From CAKXIK01 sp050947015 (GTDB lineage Bacteria > Bacillota > Clostridia > Oscillospirales > Acutalibacteraceae), in assembly GCA_050947015.1 (NCBI GenBank), contig JBMNVT010000010.1:1-64000 (forward strand): a stretch of 64,000 nucleotides of DNA, in the 5' to 3' direction. A model generated the notes under the pieces. It was not told where the DNA came from and did no database searches. It saw nothing but the letters and a program-made list of their open reading frames with translations. This document shows positions 34,700-42,832 of this stretch, piece by piece (the stretch's first letter is position 1; each line of letters starts with the position of its first letter). Position numbers and translations under genes: made by a program.

Positions 34700-35797
34700 T
34701 TATTTTACGGTAACAAGTTCATGATCCTGCGTTCCCAGGCCAACCTTCTGCAGGCAGTCAAGCTGAATGTATGGGTTTTTGCCATGCAGCCGCTGGAACA
34801 GATGTCCCTCGGTTCCCAGCTCCATGCCTTGCGGAATGCCCACAGGAATCAGGTTTTCCATTTTGATGGCATCGATACTGGCGCGTTCGATTGCGACAAT
34901 ATCATCTGAAGCCATGATACCGATATCCGGTACCAGAGACGGAGTGGTCATACCCCAGCAGTCGCAGAGCGCAGTGATCGCGGTGAGCACATTGATAAAA
35001 TAAGTATTGTCCGGTTCAAAGGTGTCCAGCACCGTCTTGGTGCAGACTGCCATTCCCATCTGGAAATCAGCGTAATCATGCGAATCCAGCGTAATCGCAT
35101 GCACGGGGCAAACCTTGAGGCAATGCTGGCACATGGTGCAGTGATGGTAATTTACCTTGTATTCACCCTTTGCGCCGCCTTCGGAAAAGGAGTTTGCGTG
35201 ATGGTTGCAGGCGGGGATGCATTTACCGCAGTGGATGCATTTTTCCTTGTCCCATACAAGACCGCCCTCCAGTGAGTGGATTTCGTGACGGGTGCGGTCT
35301 GTTACGCAGCCCATTGCAATATTCTTGCACGCTCCGCCGAAGCCGCAGCTGCCGTGACCTTTGACGTGCGAAAAATCAATCAGAAAATCCGCATCGTAAA
35401 TCAGCCCTGCCACATCGATATGACGCAGCTTTTTGTAATCGACTTCCTTCGTGTAAAAGTATTTTCCGAAATAAGAGCAGTCGTCTAAAATCGGGCAGCC
35501 GAGATTGCTTTCGGTATAACCGCGCTGTTCGGGGTGGCGCGCCGAAACGTAATGATCGGTAATAAAGCATTCCGCGCCGTTTTCCTTAAGAAAGTCAACC
35601 AGAATGCGAATGAACACCGGCGGAATGGTGGAATAGGTGATGCCTTCGCCGACATGCATTTTGATCGCGACGGTTTTTCCCTTTACTCTTTCGGCAAGTC
35701 CGCTCTTTTTGAGCATGCGCGAAAATTTTGCGGGAAGCGTCTGCGTTGCTTCATAGCGGGCATAAGCCATTGGGGCAAACAGAACTTGTGACGCCAT
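34700..35797 (-). CDS. DUF362 domain [4Fe-4S] protein
   Basis: 365 residues. The N-terminal DUF362 domain includes VAIKMHVGEGITYS, ECFITDHYV and FSHVKGHGSCGFGGA. A ferredoxin insert with two cluster motifs follows: CIHCGKCIPAC and CTMCQHCLKVCPVH. DUF362 proteins with ferredoxin domains are common in anaerobes, and their function is not established; electron transfer or cofactor maturation is inferred. ATG 35797. It has its own promoter and is convergent with gpmI, so it is an independent unit. Confidence 0.87.
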   Translation of the reverse strand: MASQVLFAPMAYARYEATQTLPAKFSRMLKKSGLAERVKGKTVAIKMHVGEGITYSTIPPVFIRILVDFLKENGAECFITDHYVSARHPEQRGYTESNLGCPILDDCSYFGKYFYTKEVDYKKLRHIDVAGLIYDADFLIDFSHVKGHGSCGFGGACKNIAMGCVTDRTRHEIHSLEGGLVWDKEKCIHCGKCIPACNHHANSFSEGGAKGEYKVNYHHCTMCQHCLKVCPVHAITLDSHDYADFQMGMAVCTKTVLDTFEPDNTYFINVLTAITALCDCWGMTTPSLVPDIGIMASDDIVAIERASIDAIKMENLIPVGIPQGMELGTEGHLFQRLHGKNPYIQLDCLQKVGLGTQDHELVTVK

Positions 35798-35889
35798 AAT
35801 GATTCAGTCCCTTTCATATTTACAAATTTTTCAGAATGCGAAATACCGTGCTAAACGGCAAAATCGCTTTAGCAAAAGTATGTTATAAA

Positions 35890-35918
35890 AGTATATCATA
35901 TTAAAATACGCAATGCAA
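35890..35918 (-). promoter_or_regulatory. Promoter of DUF362 gene
   Basis: On the minus strand TTGCAT (35913-35918), 17-nt spacer, TATACT (35890-35895). Confidence 0.65.
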
Positions 35919-35941
35919 TCGTTTCAGCCCGCCCGGCACAG

Positions 35942-35970
35942 AAAAAACGGCGCAGGTTTCCCCGCGCCGC
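35942..35970 (-). terminator. Terminator after small membrane protein gene
   Basis: CGGCGC-loop-GCGCCG with an A-run at 35942-35947 that reads as a U tail on the minus strand. Confidence 0.7.
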
Positions 35971-36001
35971 TCAAATAAAAGGCTTCTGCCGAAACAAAAG
36001 G

Positions 36002-36244
36002 TCAATCCCACTGATCCTTGCACAGCGTGTTCACAAAATAAAACGCATACCCGAAAAAAATCGAAAAAACCAGGCTCAGGATAAAAACCAGTTCAACGAA
36101 GCTGATGTAGATGCTTGAAGGGCATCCTGCAATAATCTCATACCAATATACCTCTCCATTTTTCATAAAGCTTACAATAAACGTCAAAACCGACAATCCC
36201 AAAAGAATCCCTGTAACAACTCGCAGTTTTTCCAACCGTGTCAT
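36002..36244 (-). CDS. Small two-helix membrane protein
   Basis: 80 residues from ATG 36244 (MTRLEKLRVVTGILLG), with GGGGGA 7 nt upstream. Two hydrophobic segments: VVTGILLGLSVLTFIVSF and FVELVFILSLVFSIFFGYAF. It lies directly downstream of the frame-disrupted secreted-protein gene, whose start has the same GGGGGATT leader. Function unknown; membrane partner of the secreted protein is a guess. Confidence 0.55.
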   Translation of the reverse strand: MTRLEKLRVVTGILLGLSVLTFIVSFMKNGEVYWYEIIAGCPSSIYISFVELVFILSLVFSIFFGYAFYFVNTLCKDQWD

Positions 36245-36260
36245 GAAAAATCCCCCTTTT

Positions 36261-36983
36261 TTATGCACGTGAAACAGTATATTGTCTTGTAATCGACTTT
36301 TTAACGCCAGTAGCAACTTTAGTTAAATCAGAATTCAAATAAACATCCCACGAGAACGAGATACATCCTAATTCGGTAACCGAGCTTCCGCTTTGTAAAG
36401 CTGAGTTTGCATCGGCTTGAAAAATCAGATAATGAGCAGGTGCAGTTATCGTCACATTGTTCGGTTTGGAGGAAGAGTAACTATTTTTAAACATTATATG
36501 AGAGGTAGGGATAGACGTTGCCGCTTCATTTGTCCCGGATGGTAGTCCTGACACACTCCCGCCCGACAAGGAAACATCATAAGCTCTATCGAAACCCGTA
36601 TAAATATTCCATAATTTAGATACATCGTTCAACCAAGAAACTGAATCGAATAAAACTTTTAGCGTAACGTTGGTTGCATCAACACAACTTGATTGTTGAT
36701 AAACTTTCCCATCCAAAAGACTACTGGAAAATTCCGTTTTAGTTCCGCACCCCATTACAACTTTGATATTATTATAGCGAATTACATTGTCTACGTTAGT
36801 CACTTTCGTTCCGTTTACCGACGTAGATTCGCTGATGTAAAATTCCGGTAATTGTAATGTTCGCACCGGAAGGACAAGACAATGTTTCCGCAGTTCGAGT
36901 AACACACAGCGACGCAACAGACATCACCATCACCATAAAAAAGGCAACCATCTTCAGCATCTTTTTTTGTCGAATCTTTTCAT
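36261..36983 (-). pseudogene. Secreted protein gene with two frame disruptions
   Basis: ATG 36983 has an ideal GGGGGATTATTT leader but its frame (MKRFDKKRC) stops at once. The signal peptide MLKMVAFFMVMVMSVASL is encoded one frame away, starting right after an A7 tract (36962-36968). The mature part (FYISESTSVNGTKVTN to the C-terminus SITRQYTVSRA) returns to the original frame after about 36845. Adding one A to the A7 tract joins start and signal peptide; a second single-base change near ACCGGAATTTTAC is still needed. The mature part is Ser/Thr/Asn-rich with three to four Cys. No family recognised. It is either a pseudogene, a phase-variable gene or a consensus error. Confidence 0.6.
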
Positions 36984-37077
36984 AAATAATCCCCCTATTT
37001 TTTATAGTCAGCCCATAAAATATTGAGCTAAACTGACGATCAGCCAAAAATAGAGAAGGAAGTATTTACCTGTTTTA

Positions 37078-37105
37078 ATTGTATCATATCTTTTAAATTT
37101 GTCAA
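37078..37105 (-). promoter_or_regulatory. Promoter of the disrupted secreted-protein gene
   Basis: On the minus strand TTGACA (37100-37105), 16-nt spacer, TACAAT (37078-37083), with a TATGATACAAT context. A strong intact promoter for a broken gene. Confidence 0.75.
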
Positions 37106-37211
37106 CATATATCAAAATTTAAAATTAAATATTTTTTTGTTTGATGTTTACAGACTTGTTTCATCTGTTCCAAGCGGAATTTTGCGCAAAAACAGATTTT
37201 TCTTGTTTTTC

Positions 37212-37241
37212 GTGACAAAACAACGGCGATTGTGCTACAAT
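37212..37241 (+). promoter_or_regulatory. Promoter of aldo/keto reductase gene
   Basis: GTGACA 37212-37217, 18-nt spacer, TACAAT 37236-37241; 38 nt before the start codon. Confidence 0.55.
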
Positions 37242-37279
37242 AAAAACATACTTTACAACAAAGAAAGGATGCCTTTGCC

Positions 37280-38308
37280 ATGTCCGAAGTTACACTCGGT
37301 CGCACCGGGATCATAACAAACAAAAACGGCTTCGGTGCGCTGCCGATTCAGCGCATTTCCACCGCCGAGGCAGGACGCCTGCTGCGCAAGGCTTATGAAA
37401 ACGGCGTTACTTATTTTGACACTGCGCGCGCTTATTCCGACAGCGAAGAAAAAATCGGAAAAGCGCTTTCCGATGTGCGTTGCAATATTTATATTGCCAC
37501 AAAAAGCGGCGCAAAAGACGCCAAAACATTGAAAAAAGAGCTGGAAACCAGTCTGAAAACACTTCACACCGATTATATTGACGTTTACCAGCTGCACAAT
37601 CCGCCGTTCTGCCCCAAACCGGGCGGTGAGGACGGGCTTTATGAAGCGCTGCTGCAGGCGCGGCAGGAAGGAAAAATCCGCTTTATCAGCATTACGAACC
37701 ACAGCGTCCGCATTGCGCAGGAGGCTGTGGATTCGGGGCTGTACGACACGGTGCAGTTCCCGTTCAATTATCTCTCTGCTCCGGTCGAATTTGATCTGGT
37801 GCGCAGCTGCCGTGAGAAGAATATTGGCTTTATCGCGATGAAAGCGCTTTCCGGCGGGCTGATCACCAACTCTGCCGCGGCCTACGCCTGGCTGAATCAG
37901 TACGACAACGTGCTCCCGATCTGGGGCGTTCAGCGCGAAAGCGAGCTTGACGAATTCCTCCGCTACGGAAAAGACGAACCGCAGCTAACTGACAAACTGC
38001 GTGCCGTGATTGAAAAAGATCAGAAGGAGCTTGCCGGAAACTTCTGCCGCGGCTGCGGCTACTGTATGCCCTGCCCCGCCGGTATTGAAATCAACAACTG
38101 CGCGCGTATGACGCTGATGCTGCGCCGCAGTCCCTCCGAGCAGTGGCTTGGACACACCTGGCAGAAAAAAATGAAGAAAATTGAGGATTGTCTGCACTGC
38201 AACCGCTGCGCTTCCCGCTGCCCGTACCATCTGGACACGCCTGCACTGCTGGCCGCCAATTACGAGGATTATAAGCAGGTGCTCGCGGACAAAACATTGG
38301 TATGGTAA
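37280..38308 (+). CDS. Aldo/keto reductase with C-terminal ferredoxin domain
   Basis: 342 residues. The AKR barrel (about 1-260) has the catalytic set Asp/Tyr in YFDTARAYSDSE, Lys in IATKSGAK and His in YQLHNPP. The C-terminal tail carries two [4Fe-4S] motifs, CRGCGYCMPCPAGI and CLHCNRCASRCPYHL. Such AKR-ferredoxin fusions are frequent in anaerobes; substrates are unproven, and the cluster suggests ferredoxin-linked rather than purely NADPH-linked reduction. AAAGGATG lies upstream of ATG 37280. The end overlaps the next gene by 7 nt. Confidence 0.9.
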   Translation: MSEVTLGRTGIITNKNGFGALPIQRISTAEAGRLLRKAYENGVTYFDTARAYSDSEEKIGKALSDVRCNIYIATKSGAKDAKTLKKELETSLKTLHTDYIDVYQLHNPPFCPKPGGEDGLYEALLQARQEGKIRFISITNHSVRIAQEAVDSGLYDTVQFPFNYLSAPVEFDLVRSCREKNIGFIAMKALSGGLITNSAAAYAWLNQYDNVLPIWGVQRESELDEFLRYGKDEPQLTDKLRAVIEKDQKELAGNFCRGCGYCMPCPAGIEINNCARMTLMLRRSPSEQWLGHTWQKKMKKIEDCLHCNRCASRCPYHLDTPALLAANYEDYKQVLADKTLVW

Positions 38309-39222
38309 ACGCAACAGGTAAAAACCGGCGCGTCGTTTCTTTGCTGCAGATGACCGCGTCAATGATTATTTTTGGCAGCATTGGTCTTGTCGTACGCAGA
38401 ATCGATCTTCCCTCCGGCATGATTGCGCTGGTTCGAGGCCTGACGGGAACGCTGTTTCTTCTCCTGACGCAGCTTTGCACCGGCAGAAGGCCTTCCCTCT
38501 CCTCGTTGCGAAAAAATGCAGGTCCGCTGCTGATTTCCGGCACCGCAATTGGATTTAACTGGATCCTTTTGTTCGAAGCCTATCGCTACACCACGATTGC
38601 GACAACGACGGTCTGTTATTACACCGCACCCATCTTCGTCATCCTGCTTTCCCCGCTGGTATTGCATGAACGACTGACATCCGCAAGGGCACTCTGTGCG
38701 GCCGTTTCGCTTGTGGGTATGGCACTGGTAACTCAGGTAATTCCAAACGGTTTTGGCGGTGATCTGCGCGGTGTAACGCTTGCGTTGAGCGCCGCAGTGC
38801 TTTATGCCTCCGTTATGATGACCAACCGGTTTCTGAAAGAGATCAGCGCCCTGGATTCCACCGTGGCACAGCTTGGCATTGCAGCATTGGTGCTGCTGCC
38901 GTATATCTGCCTGACCGGGCAGTTTCCGACGGTATTCCCCACGGCAGCGTTCTGGCCGCTGCTGATTGCCGGTGTAGTACATACCGGTATTGCTTACCTG
39001 CTTTACTTTTCGGCGATGCAGGGGCTGAGCGCACAGAGCATTGCACTTTGCAGCTACATAGATCCCATCACCGCCGTTCTGTTCTCAACACTGCTGCTCG
39101 GCGAACCGATGACCGCGCTGCAGGCTGCGGGCACCCTTTTGATTTTAAGCGCCACCCTGTTGGGGCAATTTAGAAAACAAACAAAGGAGCGTTCTATCCA
39201 TGAGCATTCTGAAAACCTTTGA
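38302..39222 (+). CDS. EamA/DMT family transporter
   Basis: 306 residues, about ten hydrophobic helices in two EamA repeats, including GSIGLVVRRIDLPSGMIA, GFNWILLFEAYRYTT and a C-terminal YIDPITAVLFSTLLLGE, typical of drug/metabolite exporters. It is translated from ATG 38302 overlapping the AKR stop. Substrate unknown. The last codons overlap the next ORF. Confidence 0.9.
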   Translation: MVNATGKNRRVVSLLQMTASMIIFGSIGLVVRRIDLPSGMIALVRGLTGTLFLLLTQLCTGRRPSLSSLRKNAGPLLISGTAIGFNWILLFEAYRYTTIATTTVCYYTAPIFVILLSPLVLHERLTSARALCAAVSLVGMALVTQVIPNGFGGDLRGVTLALSAAVLYASVMMTNRFLKEISALDSTVAQLGIAALVLLPYICLTGQFPTVFPTAAFWPLLIAGVVHTGIAYLLYFSAMQGLSAQSIALCSYIDPITAVLFSTLLLGEPMTALQAAGTLLILSATLLGQFRKQTKERSIHEHSENL

Positions 39223-39502
39223 CGCCGCCGGGGAAGAAATTATCCGACCGGGCCAGATGATTTCGAAATCCGATAACTTTCCGGAGGTCCTCGTCTCCGG
39301 ATTCAGCCGTTCGGTGACCGATCTGGCCGCGCAGCTGCCCGGTGCAGTACAGATCGACACGCTGCGCGCCGGAATGGAGCTGCCGGTCATCGCGGTGCGT
39401 CGCGGCGCCTGCTGGAACCCGCGCATTCTCGGCAAACTGCCGGTCGAGGAAAAGGATCGTTATCTGCGCATTGCGCCGGAGATTGCGCAAAGACTCGCAT
39501 AG
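39200..39502 (+). CDS. Truncated nucleoside-phosphorylase-like protein
   Basis: 100 residues. The N-terminal 60 residues (MSILKTFDAAGEEIIRPGQM, then FPEVLVSGFS) look like the start of Firmicute nucleoside phosphorylase-family proteins, which are about 250 residues. After GMELPVIAVRRGACWNP the similarity I can recognise ends and the frame closes at IAPEIAQRLA, so the catalytic part is absent. ATG 39200 follows AAAGGAG and overlaps the transporter by 23 nt, so it is probably translated. It could be a remnant with an internal deletion or a new small protein. Confidence 0.5.
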   Translation: MSILKTFDAAGEEIIRPGQMISKSDNFPEVLVSGFSRSVTDLAAQLPGAVQIDTLRAGMELPVIAVRRGACWNPRILGKLPVEEKDRYLRIAPEIAQRLA

Positions 39503-39549
39503 ACCGCCGAGCCTTCCGCAAATTATACAAAGAAAGAGGAAATGCGCCT

Positions 39550-40092
39550 ATGGAAACTCTGTTGCTTCGCCCGCTTCAGCCCGGAGATGCCGAGGCTTTT
39601 GAAGCGGCTTTTGCCGCGCAGGGCTGGAACAAGCCGCGCGAACAGTTCGAACGATATTATCAGGAGCAGCAGCTCGGCACCCGTTCTGTGGTGGTGGCCG
39701 AGCAAAATGGTGTGCCGGTCGGCTACATTACCGTTCTGCCGCACAAGGAGGCTGGTCCTTTTGCCGGAAGCGGATGGCCGGAACTGAGCGATTTCAACGT
39801 GCTGGAAGCCTTTCAGCGCAGAGGAATCGGCACACGGCTGATGGACGAGGCGGAACGGATTGCTTTTGCGCAAAGCAATGTCATTACGATTGGAGTCGGG
39901 CTTCACAGCGGATACGGCGCCGCCCAGAGAATGTATGTCCGGCGCGGCTATGTGCCGGATGGCTCCGGCGTCTGGTACCGCGACGAGCCTTTGGCCGAAA
40001 ACGCGTCTTGCCGCAACGACGATGATCTTGTGCTGTATTTTTCCAAATCGCGTCCGCTTGCCTTTCAGACAACGGACAGGTATAATGAATAG
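39550..40092 (+). CDS. GNAT family N-acetyltransferase
   Basis: 180 residues. N-terminus LLLRPLQPGDAEAFE, then VVVAEQNGVPVGYITVLP and the acetyl-CoA loop NVLEAFQRRGIGTRLMDEAE, followed by AQRMYVRRGYVPDG, all standard GNAT positions. GAGGAAATGCGCCT precedes ATG 39550. It lies between the phosphorylase-like fragment and rex; the substrate is unknown. Confidence 0.87.
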   Translation: METLLLRPLQPGDAEAFEAAFAAQGWNKPREQFERYYQEQQLGTRSVVVAEQNGVPVGYITVLPHKEAGPFAGSGWPELSDFNVLEAFQRRGIGTRLMDEAERIAFAQSNVITIGVGLHSGYGAAQRMYVRRGYVPDGSGVWYRDEPLAENASCRNDDDLVLYFSKSRPLAFQTTDRYNE

Positions 40093-40125
40093 ATGCCGAC
40101 ATTTAAGAAAACAGAAGGTGAGTCT

Positions 40126-40797
40126 ATGCCGCCCAAAAAAACAAAAGTCACGCAAATTTCCAAGCAGGCGCTGCAGCGGCTGCCGTATTACCTTCGCTAT
40201 CTTCATTCTCTGCGGGATTCTGGAACAAAAAATGTTTCTGCTCCGGCCATTGCAGCTGCCCTGCGGCTGCATGAGGTGCAGGTGCGGAAGGATCTTGAGC
40301 TGGTAAGCACCACCGGTGGAAAACCGCGCACCGGCTTTACCGTGGACGAACTTATTGTCGATATTGAGCGTTTTCTGGGTTATGATAATGTCGATCAGGC
40401 AGTTCTGGCCGGAGCCGGAAAGCTCGGTCAGGCACTGGTGGCTTACCGCGGGTTTGACGATTACGGCCTGCAAATTATTGCCGCATTCGACAATGACGAA
40501 ACCATTGTGGGACGCGACATCGGTGAAACGCCCATCTTTCCTATCAGCAAAATGACAGATCTTTGCCCCCGGCTTGGGGTACGGATTGGGATCCTGACGG
40601 TTCCCGCCAGCCACGCCCAGCAGGTGTGCGACGAAATGGTTGCGGCAGGAATTCTGGCGGTTTGGAATTTTACGCCGGTTCATCTGCATGTGCCGGAAAA
40701 TATTCTGGTGCAAAATGAAAATATGGCGGCTTCTCTGGCGCTGCTGCGCAAACACCTCAGCCAGAAAATTGTGGGCGGGGAAGAAGCCTCTGAATAA
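40126..40797 (+). CDS. rex: Redox-sensing transcriptional repressor Rex
   Basis: 223 residues. N-terminal winged helix (QISKQALQRLPYYLRYL, VSAPAIAAALRLHEVQVRKD) and C-terminal Rossmann domain with LAGAGKLGQALVAY (GxGxxG) for NADH/NAD sensing, ending with the domain-swapped helix. Rex represses fermentation genes when NADH is low. ATG 40126 follows GAAGGTGAG with an 8-nt gap; the longer form from 40093 lacks a site. It is followed by a LysR gene and nfnAB, a redox context. No Rex operator was recognised nearby. Confidence 0.94.
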   Translation: MPPKKTKVTQISKQALQRLPYYLRYLHSLRDSGTKNVSAPAIAAALRLHEVQVRKDLELVSTTGGKPRTGFTVDELIVDIERFLGYDNVDQAVLAGAGKLGQALVAYRGFDDYGLQIIAAFDNDETIVGRDIGETPIFPISKMTDLCPRLGVRIGILTVPASHAQQVCDEMVAAGILAVWNFTPVHLHVPENILVQNENMAASLALLRKHLSQKIVGGEEASE

Positions 40798-40844
40798 TCT
40801 GCAGAGCGTTGCTTTTTGCCGTCAGAAAGGAATGGTCGTTCCGT

Positions 40845-41789
40845 ATGAACATTTCTCATCTGAAATATGCCGTGGAAGTGGAAAAAGCGCGTTCCATTTC
40901 GCAGGCGGCCGAAAACCTTTATATGGGGCAGCCCAATCTCAGCAAAGCGATTCGGGAACTGGAAAACGACCTTGGCATCACTATTTTTAAACGCACCTCG
41001 AAAGGGGTCATCCCCACCCAGAAGGGGGAAGAATTTCTCGGCTACGCAAAATCCATTCTGATGCAGATTGAAGAAATGGAATCGCTTTACGATTCCAGCG
41101 AACATGAACGGCTGCGGCTGAGCATTGCGGCGCCGCGTGCCTCGTATGTCACGCAGGCGTTCGTCCGCCTTTGCGATTCCCTCCGCGAGGAAAAAGAACT
41201 GGAGATCAATTTCAAGGAGACGAACACCACCGAAGCCGTCGCTTTGGTGGCCGACCGTGAATGCAGCCTCGGCGTCATCCGCTACCGTTCCACCTACGAA
41301 CGATATTTTGTCAGCCTGCTGACCGGAAAAAACCTGCAGTATCATGTTTTGTGGGAGTTTGAGCCGTTGCTGCTGCTTTCTGAAAAGCATCCGCTCGCTC
41401 AAAAAGAAATGATCCGGGAAGAGGATCTGCTGCCGTATATCGAGCTGACACACGGCGATTTTTCGGTGCCATTCCTTTCCGTTGCCGAAGCGCGCCGCGT
41501 TCCGCAGGAACAGCCGCACAAAAAAATTTGTATTTATGAACGCGGCAGCCAGTTTGACTTGTTAAACAGCCTGCCCGAAACCTATATGTGGGTTTCCCCG
41601 GTTCCGGAAGATACGCTGCGGCGCTGGCAGCTGGTGCAGCGCAAGCTGGTTTCGGATCGCCCGCGCGCCTGCCGCGATGTGGTTATTTACGCGCAGGGAC
41701 ACCGTCTTACGCCGCCGGAGCGCCTGTTTATTTCTAATTTGTCGGACATGCGGCGCGAGTTTGACGCAAAAGCCGGCGAACCGCGTTGA
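40845..41789 (+). CDS. LysR family transcriptional regulator
   Basis: 314 residues. The N-terminal helix-turn-helix MNISHLKYAVEVEKARSISQ then AAENLYMGQPNLSKAIRELE and FKRTSKGVIPTQKGEEF is the LysR signature; the substrate-binding domain follows (about 90-300). ATG 40845 lies 14 nt after AAAGGA, rather far, but fits the conserved N-terminus. It sits between rex and nfnAB in the same direction. The effector is unknown; control of nfnAB is plausible but not shown. Confidence 0.9.
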   Translation: MNISHLKYAVEVEKARSISQAAENLYMGQPNLSKAIRELENDLGITIFKRTSKGVIPTQKGEEFLGYAKSILMQIEEMESLYDSSEHERLRLSIAAPRASYVTQAFVRLCDSLREEKELEINFKETNTTEAVALVADRECSLGVIRYRSTYERYFVSLLTGKNLQYHVLWEFEPLLLLSEKHPLAQKEMIREEDLLPYIELTHGDFSVPFLSVAEARRVPQEQPHKKICIYERGSQFDLLNSLPETYMWVSPVPEDTLRRWQLVQRKLVSDRPRACRDVVIYAQGHRLTPPERLFISNLSDMRREFDAKAGEPR

Positions 41790-41988
41790 CAACGCCCTTG
41801 TTTGACGCGCTGAAAAGACAAAAAACGGTACGGCGGCATAATATCGGATTGCTATGCTATAATTTATATGCTTGTCATATAAGAATGGCGCTTTACAAGA
41901 TGTCTCTAAATCAGTAAAATAATATTGATAATCAAAATAAGCGCTACTCTGCCATTTTATAGATCAATTAAGATCAGGAGGAATTAAG

Positions 41989-42831
41989 ATGTATCGGATT
42001 CTGAGAAAAAAAGAACTGAACCCGACCGTGACGCTGATGGATATTGAAGCGCCGCTGGTGGCAAAAAAAGCGGAACCGGGGCAGTTTATTATTCTGCGCG
42101 TGGACGAAGCCGGCGAACGAATCCCGCTGACCGTGGCCGATTTTGACCGCGAAAAAGGCACTGTGACCATTATTTTTCAGATCGTCGGTGCAACCACCAA
42201 AAAGCTCAATGCGCTGAACGAGGGTGACTCTTTGCACGATTTTGTCGGCCCGCTCGGCACGCCTTCCCATGTGGAAGGGCTGAAAAAGGTCGCCGTTGTC
42301 GGCGGCGGTGTCGGCTGCGCCATCGCATACCCGATCGCAAAAAAACTGCACGGTCTGGGGGCGGAGGTGCATTCGATTGTCGGATTCCGCAGCAAGGATC
42401 TTGTGATTTTGGAAGACGAATTCAAGGCCGCGAGCGACAAGCTGGTTATGATGACTGACGACGGCAGCTACGGCTCCAAGGGCCTTGTGACCAACGCGCT
42501 GAAGGAACTGATCGATTCCGGCGAGCAATACGACGAAGTCATTGCCATTGGTCCGCTGATTATGATGAAATTCGTTTGCCAGCTGACCAAAGAATACGGC
42601 ATTAAAACCGTGGTGAGCATGAACCCGATCATGATTGATGGCACCGGTATGTGCGGCGGCTGCCGGCTGACGGTTGGCGGCAAGACCAAGTTTGCCTGTG
42701 TGGATGGTCCCGATTTTGACGGCCACGAAGTTGACTTTGACGAAGCCATGGAGCGCGGGTCGATGTATCGCGATTTTGAGCGCCATGCTTATGAGGAAAC
42801 CTGCAACCTGCTCAACAAGGAGGTCAAATAA
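41989..42831 (+). CDS. nfnA: NADH-dependent ferredoxin:NADP+ oxidoreductase, small subunit
   Basis: 280 residues. Ferredoxin-reductase-like FAD domain (PGQFIILRVDEAGERIPLTV), NAD-binding section with GGGVGCAIAYPIAKKL, and the C-terminal [2Fe-2S] motif GTGMCGGCRLTVGG with a further FACVDGPDFDGHEVDF. NfnAB bifurcates electrons between NADPH, NADH and ferredoxin. AGGAGG lies 9 nt upstream of ATG 41989. The 199-nt leader region holds TATAAT at 41858-41863 without a clear -35. nfnB follows directly. Confidence 0.93.
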   Translation: MYRILRKKELNPTVTLMDIEAPLVAKKAEPGQFIILRVDEAGERIPLTVADFDREKGTVTIIFQIVGATTKKLNALNEGDSLHDFVGPLGTPSHVEGLKKVAVVGGGVGCAIAYPIAKKLHGLGAEVHSIVGFRSKDLVILEDEFKAASDKLVMMTDDGSYGSKGLVTNALKELIDSGEQYDEVIAIGPLIMMKFVCQLTKEYGIKTVVSMNPIMIDGTGMCGGCRLTVGGKTKFACVDGPDFDGHEVDFDEAMERGSMYRDFERHAYEETCNLLNKEVK

Positions 42832-42832
42832 G

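Noticed and set aside
36945..36985. Programmed -1 frameshift at A7G (dnaX-like) for the secreted-protein gene
   Set aside because: The phase of the A-tract does not give the canonical X-XXY-YYZ arrangement; the second shift back would also need explaining.
41790..41988. Rex operator before nfnA
   Set aside because: No TTGTTAA-like palindrome was found; only AT-rich sequence and a lone TATAAT.
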